Shown here: positions 11,282 through 21,322 of the stretch, in pieces
How the letters are laid out: every line of letters starts with the position of its first letter
Numbering within the stretch: the stretch's first letter is position 1
NCBI GenBank assembly: GCA_002633005.1
Contig: NMRA01000424.1
Coordinates: forward strand, 202,777 to 263,782
Direction of reading: 5' to 3'
DNA from: Phoronis australis
Taxonomy: Eukaryota; Phoronida; Phoronidae
DNA length: 61,006 bases
Notes under the pieces: model-generated
Seen by the model: the letters and a program-made list of their open reading frames with translations, nothing else
What the model was told of the DNA's origin: nothing
Database searches by the model: none
Position numbers and translations under genes: made by a program

Positions 11282-13159
11282 GTAATTTCCTGTTTACTCT
11301 AAGTTTAGCTTGAACATAGCGTTTTGCATGTTGAACAAGACCAGTTCAAAGAATAGGATTTTAGACATTTCACCTTGTGTTTGGACCTAAGATACAATTT
11401 TTAGAAACAACCCTGTGTTCTCCACGACCTGTTTTGACTCGACACGGTAACAGGTTTGTATTTTGCCACGTCGAGTTTGGAGAAAGCGTGTCAAGTTTGA
11501 AAATTGCTGCACCAGGTTTCAAACCTTGGCTGGCGTGGTACTTCAGCCCTCATTATCTAGTCACTTTACCAAGAGGCAGTTAACAGTATGGTATTCGACG
11601 TAATATGGCGCCCGGGGCCCTTAGTAAAATTCGTTTCGGGGGGAGACGCTTATTGTAACCCAAGGCAGTTAAAACCCGGTCTCTGAAACGGGTGAAATCG
11701 GAAGCTAGGATTCATCAAATTTACGCTATGTGATGTATCCACAAAACTGTGGTGCATTGCAATCAATCTTCGTTGATAAATTACTATAATTTTATAGAAA
11801 ATTGCGCTGAAATCCCTGGGCGAAAACTCGTCGATGCGCCGCTGCCTCGTGATCGTCGACAGGGCAGCTTGAATAAAATATGGTTTTGACTCAACAAATT
11901 ACCTGAAATCCTCACTTAAGTTTTCCAAGTAGCGTCCCTAAGATTTTAAGCTTCTGTGGAGTCGGTATTAAGAACAAGATCCATTTAAATCTGCGCAAGA
12001 TCGTACCCAGCAACATGAGAAAAATGTCTGGACGAACTCACGTGTCGTAGTCACGTTTTGACGATCATCTGCATGTGTGAGTGAGCGAGCACGTGCGTGT
12101 CATCAGCGTTCGTTTGCCGGAGTAAACGCAATGTAACAATTTAGGCGTACATTGTAACTAAAGATTGTGAAATAACTTAATAAGCAGTATCACCAGAACA
12201 CGTTTTATACAGCACTTGCTGATCACATGTACTATTAAAACGTGCGAGAATTGTCTCAGTAGGGCCTAAGGCCGAAAGTCATTGAGTCGCCGGGTGACTG
12301 GATGCGTGACAGTCTGAGTTATTTTCCGGGAGATTCGGGGGCCGAGGTGTCCACTTTGAGTGGGGCATTTTATTAGGTACTTTACTTTAAAAACACTTAT
12401 TATGAATACATTAAAAAGGGATTAATAAAGCAATCTCTCTTAAAAATAACGCAACAGTTTTTACGGCATTAGAAATTTTCTGAAATAACTGCCAATATAT
12501 ATTTCTAGCCGATGTGCTACCCGAAAACTAATGTCTGCGGTGACAAGTGACACTTATGTAGCACGCACTTCCTGGCCACGTGCTTTTAACAACAACTTTT
12601 TTATTCATGAGACCGTCGTCAGCTGAATGGGCACTTTGAGCACAATTCGCGGTTTTCACGTGTAGGCCCTACATAGTGTCAAAAAGTATGTCACACGTGA
12701 CCAAGTTCAGTGTACATTTTTGAAACATACATAAATACCTCCAGTGGAGATGTGAAGGCTATAGACTGGAGAAAAGACAGTGATGACAACTGATATTGAA
12801 CTCTAGAAATTAGCGTCGAGTTTGGAATTGGTATTGTGGAGAACACTGCAACCTACTGTTGAAATTTGAACATTTCCGAAACTGGAAGTTGGCATCATGT
12901 GTTGAGTCAGAAATTTGCCACTTCTTATACTTACGAATCTGTCCCCCATTGGTTAAAGCTCTTTCAGTAAAGTACATGCTGAGGCCAATTTCATAACGCT
13001 GAATTGTCGTAATGAAGCGTTATTTTCTTTGACTGGATGGAGGTTTATAGTCCCTGCAATCTTTTGTGGTTTGGACAGATTCTTTGTAATCAACACTGAG
13101 ACCGGATTCCTTAAAGCTGTGAAACCCATCCCCATTCCGAAGAAAGCTTTAGTCGTGTA

Positions 13160-13268
13160 ATGGTCGGATATAACGTGCTCTCATTTTGAGAACCAGACAA
13201 TTTTCTTTACTGAATAACGGTCATCGTACGGGTCCTCAAAACGTGGGCACGTTATATCTGACTGTTAC
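13160..13268. mobile_element. Short palindromic MITE, copy 2 (intron 3)
   Basis: Same family as 9786-9887. The left arm TGGTCGGATATAACGTGC and TTTTGAGAACCAG mirror the right arm CTCAAAACGTGGGCACG, then TTATATCTGACT. It lies just upstream of the exon at 13288, within about 20 bp of its acceptor. Confidence 0.65.
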
Positions 13269-13287
13269 CATTAATGTGCACTCTTAG

Positions 13288-13469
13288 GTGATCTGATGGA
13301 GCTGCTGAGCACAGACAATCTACAAAGTACAACGCTTAGTCCTGATTGGCTGCCATGCCTGGAAAGAAATAAAGATAGACTTGTATCAATGGAGGCTGTC
13401 CTTCACCTTGCTCGTCTGGCGGAGAGCTTATACAGGCTGGGCCATGCAGGGTTTGCTTGTATCAACCAG
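13288..13469 (+). CDS. Exon (residues 408-468)
   Basis: Acceptor GCACTCTTAG, donor CCAG|GTAAGT (consensus). The split Gly codon (G|GT) is completed here, and the exon closes in phase 0. It contains LSPDWLPCLERNKDRL and AVLHLARLAESLYRL, the latter a clear amphipathic helix. Confidence 0.85.
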
Positions 13470-14683
13470 GTAAGTATTAAGGGCGCGACTTTTAATGAAA
13501 TTGTAATTGAATTGCGATATGATTCTTATTTCCAATTTTCGCCGTTAGGTGTCTAGCAAAGTTACAGCTTATGTGTATGTTTGGGAGAGTATTATTGAGA
13601 TATTGAACAAATAAACAAATCTGCATTGTTTGGAATCTTATCATATTTAAAAATTTTGTTGCTAAAATTGGTATGAGTGGTAAGTAAACACTGCCATAAA
13701 AATACTTCAGTTTGGGGCACAATATGAAAAACAGGTGAAATTTCATTTCATCAAGTTTCTTATCAAAAATAACTGTCCAACAAAATTTACTTTGATTTTA
13801 GCATATGATAGTGTTTGCGGCGAAGCTATCACCAAACAATGTTTTCTAAACTTTTAAGCATTGCAAAAGTGTGGCAAGCCTTTGAAAAATAGAAATATGG
13901 CAATTTTAGCAGTGAGTTTTATCCCAAATTGAAGAATTTTTACTTTTTTGAGAAAAATCAATTAATTTGACGAACAAGAACTGAATCAAAAGTAATCAAA
14001 TTCATCTTAAAAAGGAACTGAATCAAATTAATTTCTTATCATCCCATCCCTTGTTTGCACCTTATAAAAGACTTACTGTAAGTGAGTAGTGGGGTATTCA
14101 ACATTTCCTTTCAAAACCAGGGACGTAGTCTGCAATGAATGATACATGTGTGTTCCATATTAAAGATTAACATTTTTCTTGTCAATAAGTCGATATTTGG
14201 CAATAGATCAATTCAGCGACAATTTCTTTTCATTGGGAAGTAACAGCCGCTTTAAACAATTAAAGAAAGTGAATTAACAACTCTCAGTAGGGACAGAATC
14301 GGCAATATAATTTCGTTACATTTAGTGATGACTTATGTGATGTCTAAGTGCAACACCATAAATGTTTCTAGAATGCTTTACCATGGGAACTGCAATTTTA
14401 AGGGTTCATTCATTCGGAAAAAAGATCTGGTTATACCCTGGCAATGCCGAGTTTGATGAGACAGAGCTGCGCTTTTAATTTAGCAATCAACGCTCTCTAT
14501 TGCTTACTAGAAGATACATGTTTATTACAATATCCACTGTGAGTTTCAGAGTTGACTAGTTATTTATAATAATAATAGTCTGTCCCAAACTGAAGTTGAT
14601 TTTTAATCATTAGTCAGACTGTTTCTGACTTATTTGAAGAATCGTGCAGTTTGGAAACTTTTTTATCTATTTTTTTGTTTCAG

Positions 14684-14863
14684 CTTCTGAGTTGGTCGTT
14701 TTCACAACTTCCTTCTGTCCTGCAAGAGGCAGTGCTCTGTCACGTGAGCGCGGAATTTAGCTTACTTCAGCGAGAAGAGGTTTCATCGTACTATTCCGAC
14801 GACGAGGGCAGATTAACTTTGGCGTTTAACAAACTGGCCAATAGTGACTCCCTTAGCCAGAAG
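14684..14863 (+). CDS. Exon (residues 469-528)
   Basis: Long pyrimidine tract (TTTTTTTGTTTCAG), donor AAG|GTACTC, 60 codons, phase 0-0. Begins LLSWSFSQLPSVLQEAVL, then an acidic loop SSYYSDDEG and a second helix ending SLSQK. Confidence 0.85.
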
Positions 14864-15203
14864 GTACTCACCCAGAATGAATCATAAGTGGCATAAGAAA
14901 AACTGAACCATAATTTAGAGAATTGTAAAAGCGTTTTTGAGATTTCATCTTGTACATTATTTAACATCAAACAAAATTTGGTTTTGTCATTGATACCTGA
15001 TAACCTTTTTTGGTCAGATGTAGCTTTCGTTTTTGCTAAGTTTTAGTAAAAGACATGGTCACACGGTCCAATTAACAGGAAATAGACTGGTTATGAAGCC
15101 AAAAATCAAATTCTACGAGCTTTCTACTTTCAGAAAATATGTACTTTTACTGACAATCTATAGTTCTGTGGATAATTGGCTGAATACGCCAACAAGTCCT
15201 TAA

Positions 15204-15369
15204 CAGTGACGGATTTAGAGGGGGAGCCAAGGGGGCCATGCACCCCCCTCCCAAAATTCTCCTAAATTCCATTTGGCAGTTCGGGATTGCGAATGTCTGA
15301 CGGGCAAAATCTTAACCAATACTCTGCCCTGCCCCCATCCCCCAACTCAAAATCCTGGATCCGCCCCTG
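15204..15369. mobile_element. hAT-like MITE, copy 2 (intron 5)
   Basis: Ends are CAGTGACGGATTTAGAGGG and CCTGGATCCGCCCCTG. The body carries CATTTGGCAG, the ACTCTGCCCTGCCCC word and G/C runs. Inverted relative to the copies at 4588 and 30969. CTTAA occurs immediately outside both ends, possibly the rest of a target duplication. Confidence 0.65.
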
Positions 15370-15523
15370 CTTAAGGTCTCATATAACTTGAAAACGTTAA
15401 AAATCAGTGTACATTGCGTGCTTTCATATTCCACCAATTTTCAATAAGAAGTGATTTTGCAAGTTTTCTTTCAAAATTATAGTCTTAAGGCGTTAGTAGA
15501 TACATGGGTCTCTGGTTTTTCAG

Positions 15524-15631
15524 GTCTTATCTGAAATCTCATCCTTGGCCATCTGGTCACCACGTGAGGTCTTGAGAAAGGCTATAGAAAGCAGTACCAG
15601 GAACACGGGTCAAGCAGGGGTCATCGTCAAG
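15524..15631 (+). CDS. Exon (residues 529-564)
   Basis: Acceptor TCTGGTTTTTCAG, donor AAG|GTATTG, 36 codons, phase 0-0. Encodes VLSEISSLAIWSPREVLRKA and ends GQAGVIVK. A MITE (15204-15369) sits in the intron just upstream. Confidence 0.85.
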
Positions 15632-17041
15632 GTATTGTTAACTGAGATATTGATAACTGTGCCAGGAATCTGTAAAACTAAACCCCAGAGTTATGTACTT
15701 TGAAAAGAATGGTAGTTTAAGCTTGAAATGTATTGATATGTTGTTACAGTTATGTAAAAATTTTCCAATTTGCGACTGTGAAAATTAAAATTATTTTGCT
15801 TAAGCTTGGAGCTTGTCCCAAATTCTAGAAATAGGCAATATCGACCATCTCAAATTCAAGTATTACTGGAAAGACAGTAAAATTACCCACCCTGTTGATT
15901 GGAACTGCATTGTCCAAAATTTGAGAAATATGTCGAAGGTTGAAATCGCCCTTTTTACCAAATTCCAGAATAAGAGCATTCATTTTTGCGAAGTTTCCTG
16001 TGTCTCAAACTCTAGAGACTGTCCCAAATTGGAGAATTGTCTTTTTATGATTTGTTGTGGTTAAGTGCATTTTCAATGTATTCTCACGATTTGTTATCTT
16101 TAGATTTAATAGTGCTTGTGCTGTGTGTCATCTGTTCTTTTTATCGAAAGGGGAGCCAAACAGTGTCGCACAGCCAGAGATGGCCAAACTTCATTTGATT
16201 TGAAAATTGACTTATCACATCAAATAAAATTTAAAGTTTATGCGAAGCATGCCATGCAATAGGTCACTTTTCAAGTCGAGACTTAAGTGTAGTATGTTTT
16301 AGACTTTCGTACTGTGCCTTGACTTACAGTAACTCACCTATTATTTGGCCAGAGTATCTCTGAGCCTGTCTGTTGCCAAGCTTTGTGTACTGAATTGCAT
16401 TATATTTTTTGTTTCTACCTTAGTTTTCTCTTTGCAACGGTTTATGCAATGTGTATCACAGCACGTGGAAATCACTGTACGTATTTAAAGAGGCACTCCT
16501 TTTCACTGTTTCAACACAAAATAGAAGAAATGTGCCGAATTCTCTGAAGTTAAAGCTGCATTTCATCATTTTAGCTGGCTAAAATCAAATTTGATTACTA
16601 GACCTTATACTGGGACAGTCCTAAACTCAGTCTCGTGATACTCCTCATTGTGGCAGGATTCAATTTCTGTTACCTGCTCAAGTCAAAGACATTGCGTGCA
16701 TGTGCCATTTTCAAATTCACAGTTTTAAGGGTTGGCCAATCCCTGAACTCTGAACACTGAAGTGTTTTATTGAGTAACTCATGGTTTCAGTGTTCTTGCT
16801 GATAACAGAAGTAGAATTTTATCGTAAGGAATGTTATAGGACCAATTTTATGAGAGGAAAAGGTCTATTCAATTTTTGTTTTTTAGCAGCCTGAAACATT
16901 TCCTTTCTGCATGTGTTTCACCATTCAGTTATAACTGAGTCTTTAAGACTGGCTTTTTAGGTAAGTAGCCTAGTTTGATTTCATTTTTCCGAACACTGAA
17001 CCAGGAGCAAATGCATATTTAAACTTGTGCTACAATTTCAG
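15632..17041. other. Intron 6, no further feature recognised
   Basis: AT-rich intron. An 83-codon plus ORF at 15813-16064 has no splice logic or recognisable content; it lies in a stretch repeating the words TCCCAAAT and CTAGA with AAATTTGAGAA-like text, and I treat it as chance. Confidence 0.5.
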
Positions 17042-17191
17042 CTCCTGCAAGAGTTCCCGTCCATATGCTCTGCACAGGAAGTTGATGGTACCACCTTGAT
17101 GTGCAGCTCTGTTAAGTCTTCGCTGGGCATGGCATTAGAAAATTCGACCAATCAGAAGAACTTTGTCAGTTTCATTACGGACTTGCTGAAG
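17042..17191 (+). CDS. Exon (residues 565-614)
   Basis: Acceptor CTACAATTTCAG, donor AAG|GTAGTT, 50 codons, phase 0-0. Begins LLQEFPSICSAQEVDG and ends FVSFITDLLK. Confidence 0.85.
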
Positions 17192-17296
17192 GTAGTTGAC
17201 GTTGATTCTTTTCCGTATGACACTGCAGGATTTTGTCATCTTCATAATTTTATAAATCACGTTGCATTTATATGTTGCCTATCACGAATTTTCATA

Positions 17297-17870
17297 AGGG
17301 CTGTTCCAGCAAAATCTGTGTGGGAGGGGGGGGAAGGCAACTGAAATAAAAATTTATGGGTGTTTGCGTTTGATTTAAATTCAAAATGGCTGGTGGTCGT
17401 ACTTCACAAAAATAAAAATTTACAGGTCGTTGTTGTTTCATTGGGCCATAAATGTTTGATGGTGGGTAATTTTAGTAAATTTTATAAACAATCCGCACAG
17501 AATCAATAACTGAAACAAAAATACAACTTGCAAAAAGCTCTCGACTTTTTCACTCCCTCCGATCTCCTCATCGGCATGCCCATAACACCATTTAACCACA
17601 GGTGCTCGAATTTCTCGTTGGCTAATAACCATATATAAGAAACATATGTTTTCTTAGTAATGAATGATGTTAGTGGTGATGGAGAAACAAATAAACTCAG
17701 CGCCTGTGCAGTCGACCACAAGAACAAAAAAAATTATGGGTTGTTGCATTTCAAACTTATAAAAAATTACGGGTGGTAGGCTGAAGAAATAAGTGAAAAA
17801 TATGGGTGGTGGGTGCGAAAAAAAGGTGCCTTCCCCCCCTCTCCCATACAGATTTTACTGGAACAGCCCT
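17297..17870. mobile_element. MITE of about 575 bp with long TIRs (intron 7)
   Basis: The left end AGGGCTGTTCCAGCAAAATC continues into TGTGTGGGAGGGGGGG and AAGGCA. The right end is its reverse complement with few changes, TGCCTTCCCCCCCTCTCCCA continuing to GGAACAGCCCT. TIRs are about 45 bp. The interior repeats AAAAATTTA(T/C)(G/A)GGT units and has no transposase. TA is found at both outer edges. Confidence 0.75.
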
Positions 17871-17943
17871 AATATGCCCTTGGGCAATTTCACTGAAATT
17901 TGGGGAAATTAAAGGTAGGTACAAGCCACAAAATACAAAGAAG

Positions 17944-18100
17944 GTCGATGTGGACCTGTCCATTTTTTCATTAGGCCATCAGTCAATACCGACCTGACGG
18001 TTTCTCATTCGGCCATCAGTCGATACAGACCTGTCAATTTTTTCATTAGGCCATCAGTCGATACGGACCAGTCCATTTTTTATGGGCCCACATATTTATA
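17944..18100. repeat. Tandem repeat, four ~38-bp units
   Basis: Four consecutive units of the pattern GTCGATACGGACC(T/A)GTC followed by ATTTTTTCATTAGGCCATCA, at about 17944, 17983, 18020 and 18058. Units two and four have diverged. Directly upstream of the longer array at 18105. Confidence 0.8.
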
Positions 18101-18243
18101 TGTAGTGGCATATTTCTGTCATGTGTGGTGTCCACTGCTGTATCTCCTAAACCCTTCACAGTATCTTGATGAGATTTGGCAGATGTTCACCTATGAAGGT
18201 GACGACAGATGACAACAAATTTCGAACTTCTCCGACAACCGGT

Positions 18244-18257
18244 GTGCCCCCTAGTGG
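18244..18257 (-). promoter_or_regulatory. CTCF-like site (A monomer 1)
   Basis: The reverse complement reads CCACTAGGGGGCAC, matching all 14 positions of the common vertebrate/insect CTCF core CCASYAGRKGGCRS. Confidence 0.5.
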
Positions 18258-18382
18258 CAATTTTTTACGCTTACCTCTGTATCTCCATAGGTCCTACATG
18301 GTTTTTTATAAAATTTTGCATTTATGCGTATGTTAGTGAGATGATGCCATCCTCCCGTTTTCGGACGGATTCGAGGTACTTT

Positions 18383-18396
18383 GCGCCACCTAGTGG
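18383..18396 (-). promoter_or_regulatory. CTCF-like site (B monomer 1)
   Basis: The reverse complement CCACTAGGTGGCGC matches 14/14 core positions. The flanking GGC upstream (GGCCACTAGG) also fits the extended consensus. Confidence 0.5.
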
Positions 18397-18689
18397 CCAT
18401 TTTTACTGTTTTCGAGTCTACTTTTTGGCGTCGGCCCTTCTGTCAACCAAACTGATCTAGGGAGGATTTTGAAAATTGGTATATATTTTCTTACTGTGAA
18501 GAGAGTGGCTGATGATGATTGCCAAAGACTTCGACTGTTGTGGTGCCTCCTAGTGGCAGTTTTGTTTGTTTTTGCATCCATGGCTATATCTCCTTAATGC
18601 TCTACAGGATCTTTATTGAATTTTGCTGGTGTATTTGTATGAAGTTGACAACAGAGGATGACGACTTTCAGACAGATCAGATTACAGGT

Positions 18690-18703
18690 GTGCCCCCTAG
18701 TGG
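18690..18703 (-). promoter_or_regulatory. CTCF-like site (A monomer 2)
   Basis: Identical 14-mer to the site at 18244, same orientation. Between them, at 18543-18556, the C-monomer version matches 13/14. Confidence 0.5.
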
Positions 18704-19092
18704 CAATTTTAGTTTTTTACGTTTGCCACTGCATCTTCAAAGGTCGTCAACGGATTTTCATAGAATTAGGCAAACAGGCATCTATAAGTGAGGTGACGCT
18801 ATCAACCGGTTTTCAGTTGAATTCGAGGTATTTTGCACCACCTAGTGCCTATTTTTGCTGTTTACTGTTACTGACATCTGTCCCTCTGTAAACTAAAGCA
18901 TCCTAAGGATGATTGTGGAAATTGGCATGTATGCTCCTTATGTGAAGGGAAGGGCTGACGATGATTTTCCAACTACCTCGACAACTGTGGCGCCTCTCCT
19001 TAACCGTCTACAGGATCTTTATTAAAGTTGGCAAGTGTATTTATATGAACTTGACAACAAACGACTACTTTCGGATGGATCGAACTACAGGT

Positions 19093-19106
19093 GTGCCCCC
19101 TAGTGG
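19093..19106 (-). promoter_or_regulatory. CTCF-like site (A monomer 3)
   Basis: Identical 14-mer to 18244 and 18690, same orientation. The preceding B at 18835-18848 matches 13/14. Confidence 0.5.
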
Positions 19107-19234
19107 CAATTTTATTATTTAAATTTTACGTCTATCTTCAAAGTCCTCATTGGATTTTCATAAAATTTGGCAGATAGGCATCTATTAGTGAGCTGACGCT
19201 ATCCTCCGGTTTTTGGTTCGATTCTTGGTATTTT

Positions 19235-19248
19235 GCGCCACCTAGTGG
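19235..19248 (-). promoter_or_regulatory. CTCF-like site (B monomer 3)
   Basis: Identical 14-mer to 18383, same orientation. Weaker relatives follow at 19388-19401 (12/14), 19425-19438 (about 11/14) and 19551-19564 (13/14). Confidence 0.5.
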
Positions 19249-19731
19249 CCATTTTTACTGTTTTCAAGTCTTTGGCATCTGCCCCTCTGTCAATCAAACC
19301 ACTCTAAGGATGGTTGTGGAAATTCGCATGTACGTTCCTAATGTGAAGAAGAAGTCTGACGATGATATTTCGACTTCATTTACTGTGGTGCCTCTTAGTG
19401 GCAGTTATGTTTTTTTTGCGCCTGTAGCCTCCTCGTGGCAATTTCACTTTTTTCCTTTTCTTTGGTTTCTCAGAATTTCCTTGACGGATTTTTAAATTGG
19501 TAAATATCTTTCATGACACATACCAGTTTTTGGATGGATTTGAAGTTTTTGCGTCATCTAGTGGCCATTTCTATGTTCCAAATAAACACCCCTAGAGGCA
19601 CACCATTTGTGGTGCATTCATGGGCGCCTTTCAACGTTACGCGTTGCTTTTGTTCATGAAATTCGTCTGCTGCGCTAAGTACCCAGGTCAAGGTTCACCT
19701 CTGAGTGTAGTTTTTCTTTGCTGTGTTACAG

Positions 19732-20095
19732 CCATTTGAAAACACTGCCAGTGGCCCCTTCACAGAACCACCCCTTCTGGAGCCTCGGCAGCTTTTGAAC
19801 TCGGTGATTCTACCCAATTTGAACAGGGAACTGGTTGATGTCCAGATGACAAATCTCATCATCAAGTTGCTCATTTCTGCCTTGGAGTCGATGTCTGGTG
19901 ACCTTGAACTTTTGAACCGAGATTTTTGGGAAGATCATCTGCCGCCCATGGTTGTCTGCTTGGGTCATGTGATTAACAGCTGTCAATTACAGTTGATTGA
20001 CATTTTTGATCATCGGTATCTGGAGGTGAAGGAACGCAGCATATCTGCTATGGCGTTGATGAAAGATCTGTCAAAAAAGCTGCCACCTATTCATG
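19732..20095 (+). CDS. Last visible exon (residues 615-735 plus one base)
   Basis: Acceptor GCTGTGTTACAG, donor CATG|GTAAGG, 364 bp, phase 0 in and 1 out. Contains LNSVILPNLNRELVDVQMTN, LLISALESMSGDLELLNRD and VKERSISAMALMKDLSKK, regular leucine-rich helices typical of ARM/HEAT scaffolds. The phase-1 donor requires another coding exon downstream; I found no acceptable one before the repeats begin. Confidence 0.85.
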
Positions 20096-20199
20096 GTAAG
20101 GCTTCAGTTTTAGTTAGTCTTTGAAAGCAGTCAAAAATTTAAGTAAGAATTATTAGTCTTCTTACATGCCATATTTTGGTCACTCCTCGTGACCTATAT

Positions 20200-20300
20200 A
20201 TAGAAATGGTCTCTGTCCTGACCGTGGCCTGAACTCGGGACTTTCTGCTTACAGTGCAGACNACTCTTTCTGTAGTAAGCTCAACAACAGTGGCTAACTT
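20200..20300 (-). repeat. tRNA-derived SINE fragment, with the assembly gap base
   Basis: On the minus strand GAGCTTACTACAGAAAGAG (A-box side) is followed by GTCCCGAGTTCAGGCCACGG, whose GAGTTCAGGCC resembles a B box. The arrangement is that of a tRNA-derived SINE head. The ambiguous base n at about 20262 lies inside it, as expected where a repeat confuses assembly. Confidence 0.5.
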
Positions 20301-20941
20301 CTTTGGTAAACGCTTACAATTTCCGCATAGACCTGCAATAGAATTTTATGGAAAGTAGGCATAACAGAACTCCCAATAGAATGCTGTATTTTGAATCCCC
20401 AAATGTTTTCCCTAGTCTTATTCTTGAGGTTGAACGTTTCAGGTATTAGGGACCTTAACGGTGTTAAAACTTTAGTCATGTTAATCAAATTAGACCCCAT
20501 TGTAATGGGGTTCCACTGCATATTTGGAAAAATATGTATCTCTGGTTATACAGATAGAGCAATGTGACCAATCAGAAGTGACTACAGGTGAATTAGATGA
20601 GAAATTAATGTCAGCTAGGAGACAAGGGCTCGATTAAATCTATTGATAATGGACACCAAATTTCCACTTCTTACACATGTGGAATCATAAAATGGAATGT
20701 ATTTCGACAAACCCTAAATACTGGAAGGAGTTACTAAAATTACTCTAGTATTCGAGTGTCGCTTTAGGGTTGTGCCCTTCATGGCGACTGCAGACAGAAT
20801 CTAGTTGAGAAAGCAAATATAATAATGTTGTTATCAACAGGTAGAGTATTGATGACCTGCAGCTGCATAACAACTTACCTGACCCAACTGGAATCGATAC
20901 ATTCTGTTCTTCCAGAAATTCTTTGTTGACTGTACTTCCAC

Positions 20942-21322
20942 TTACACTCCTAACTCAAGCTTGGCCTTGGGCTTAGCCTTAGAGCCTTTCTGATGTTGAA
21001 GGTGGGCACATATCTTACTTTTACTTGGCCTCCATCTGATTCCATGCTGAGATCGACGATTTCCACAAACTGGGGGGTGGAGGGAGCAAACTGTTGTAAA
21101 CAATCCCACTCTGACCCTGGCAAGAATCAGCTGCCACTTAGTTTCACCAGTTTCAGTTTCAGTACTGTCACTGAACAGGACTGGGTCGGTGACTTTATCA
21201 TATTTCAGATGGCTTGCTGTGGACTTGCTGCAATCAGTTAGTGCTTCAATTGCTTGCTGCATGGTTTCGATATTCCTTTGACGCTCCATAAACCCGATTT
21301 GAAGGATTATGCCAACGAACAC
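20942..21322 (-). CDS. Unrecognised 126-codon ORF
   Basis: Longest minus-strand ORF in this part. It begins MFVGIILQIGFMERQRNIET, is rich in Ser, Thr, Lys and Gln, and ends basic (KAKPKAKLELGV). No domain, signal peptide or splice context is recognised. It could be a decayed exon, a retroelement piece or chance. Confidence 0.2.
   Translation of the reverse strand: MFVGIILQIGFMERQRNIETMQQAIEALTDCSKSTASHLKYDKVTDPVLFSDSTETETGETKWQLILARVRVGLFTTVCSLHPPVCGNRRSQHGIRWRPSKSKICAHLQHQKGSKAKPKAKLELGV

Larger units (their letters stand above)
18105..19600. repeat. Higher-order tandem array, ~150-bp monomers with CTCF-like motif
   Basis: Three monomer types alternate (A, B, C) with spacing 139-163 bp, giving a trimer period of about 450 bp. 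A has GTGCCCCCTAGTGGCAATTT, B has GCGCCACCTAGTGGCCATTT, and C has GTGCCTCCTAGTGGCAGTTT. Related text fills the monomers (TATCTCC, CTACAGGATCTTTATT, ATTTTGGCA, GATGATG). One C monomer near 18985 has lost about 50 bp including the motif, shortening the second trimer to about 400 bp. The array ends after a diverged B at 19551. It lies wholly in intron 7 and has no coding capacity. Confidence 0.85.
7244..20095 (+). other. Gene model: eight exons, helical leucine-rich protein of unknown function
   Basis: Eight plus-strand exons, each bounded by AG and GT, join without a single phase conflict (0-0, 0-0, 0-1, 1-0, 0-0, 0-0, 0-0, 0-1) into an open frame of 735 codons. The protein is rich in Leu, Val, Ser and Cys, with no signal peptide or membrane segment in the part seen. 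Amphipathic, leucine-spaced stretches such as SFSQLPSVLQEAVL and MTNLIIKLLISALE suggest an alpha-helical ARM/HEAT-like scaffold; that is inference, and no catalytic motif is visible. I considered HEAT-type DNA-repair and PIKK-associated proteins (FIRRM, TTI1, MMS22L) and could not establish any. The first exon, including the start codon, and everything after the phase-1 donor at 20096 were not found. Seven introns of 0.66-2.5 kb are filled with MITEs and a tandem array. Confidence 0.85.

Noticed and set aside
17757-17997. ORFs ending in or starting from VPVKSVW / VGAKKRCLPP on both strands
   Set aside because: They translate the TIR of the MITE at 17297-17870.
18209-19495. Several 60-90 codon ORFs with similar sequences (CPLVAIF, VPPSGSF)
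   Set aside because: Translations of the tandem array monomers; their similarity to each other comes from the repeat.
18105-19600. CRISPR array
   Set aside because: Monomers are diverged along their whole length with no constant repeat and unique spacer pattern, and the genome is eukaryotic.
7244-20095. Assignment of the main gene to FIRRM, TTI1, MMS22L or ATR
   Set aside because: Only general leucine-rich helical resemblance; no convincing collinear motif could be recalled or seen.
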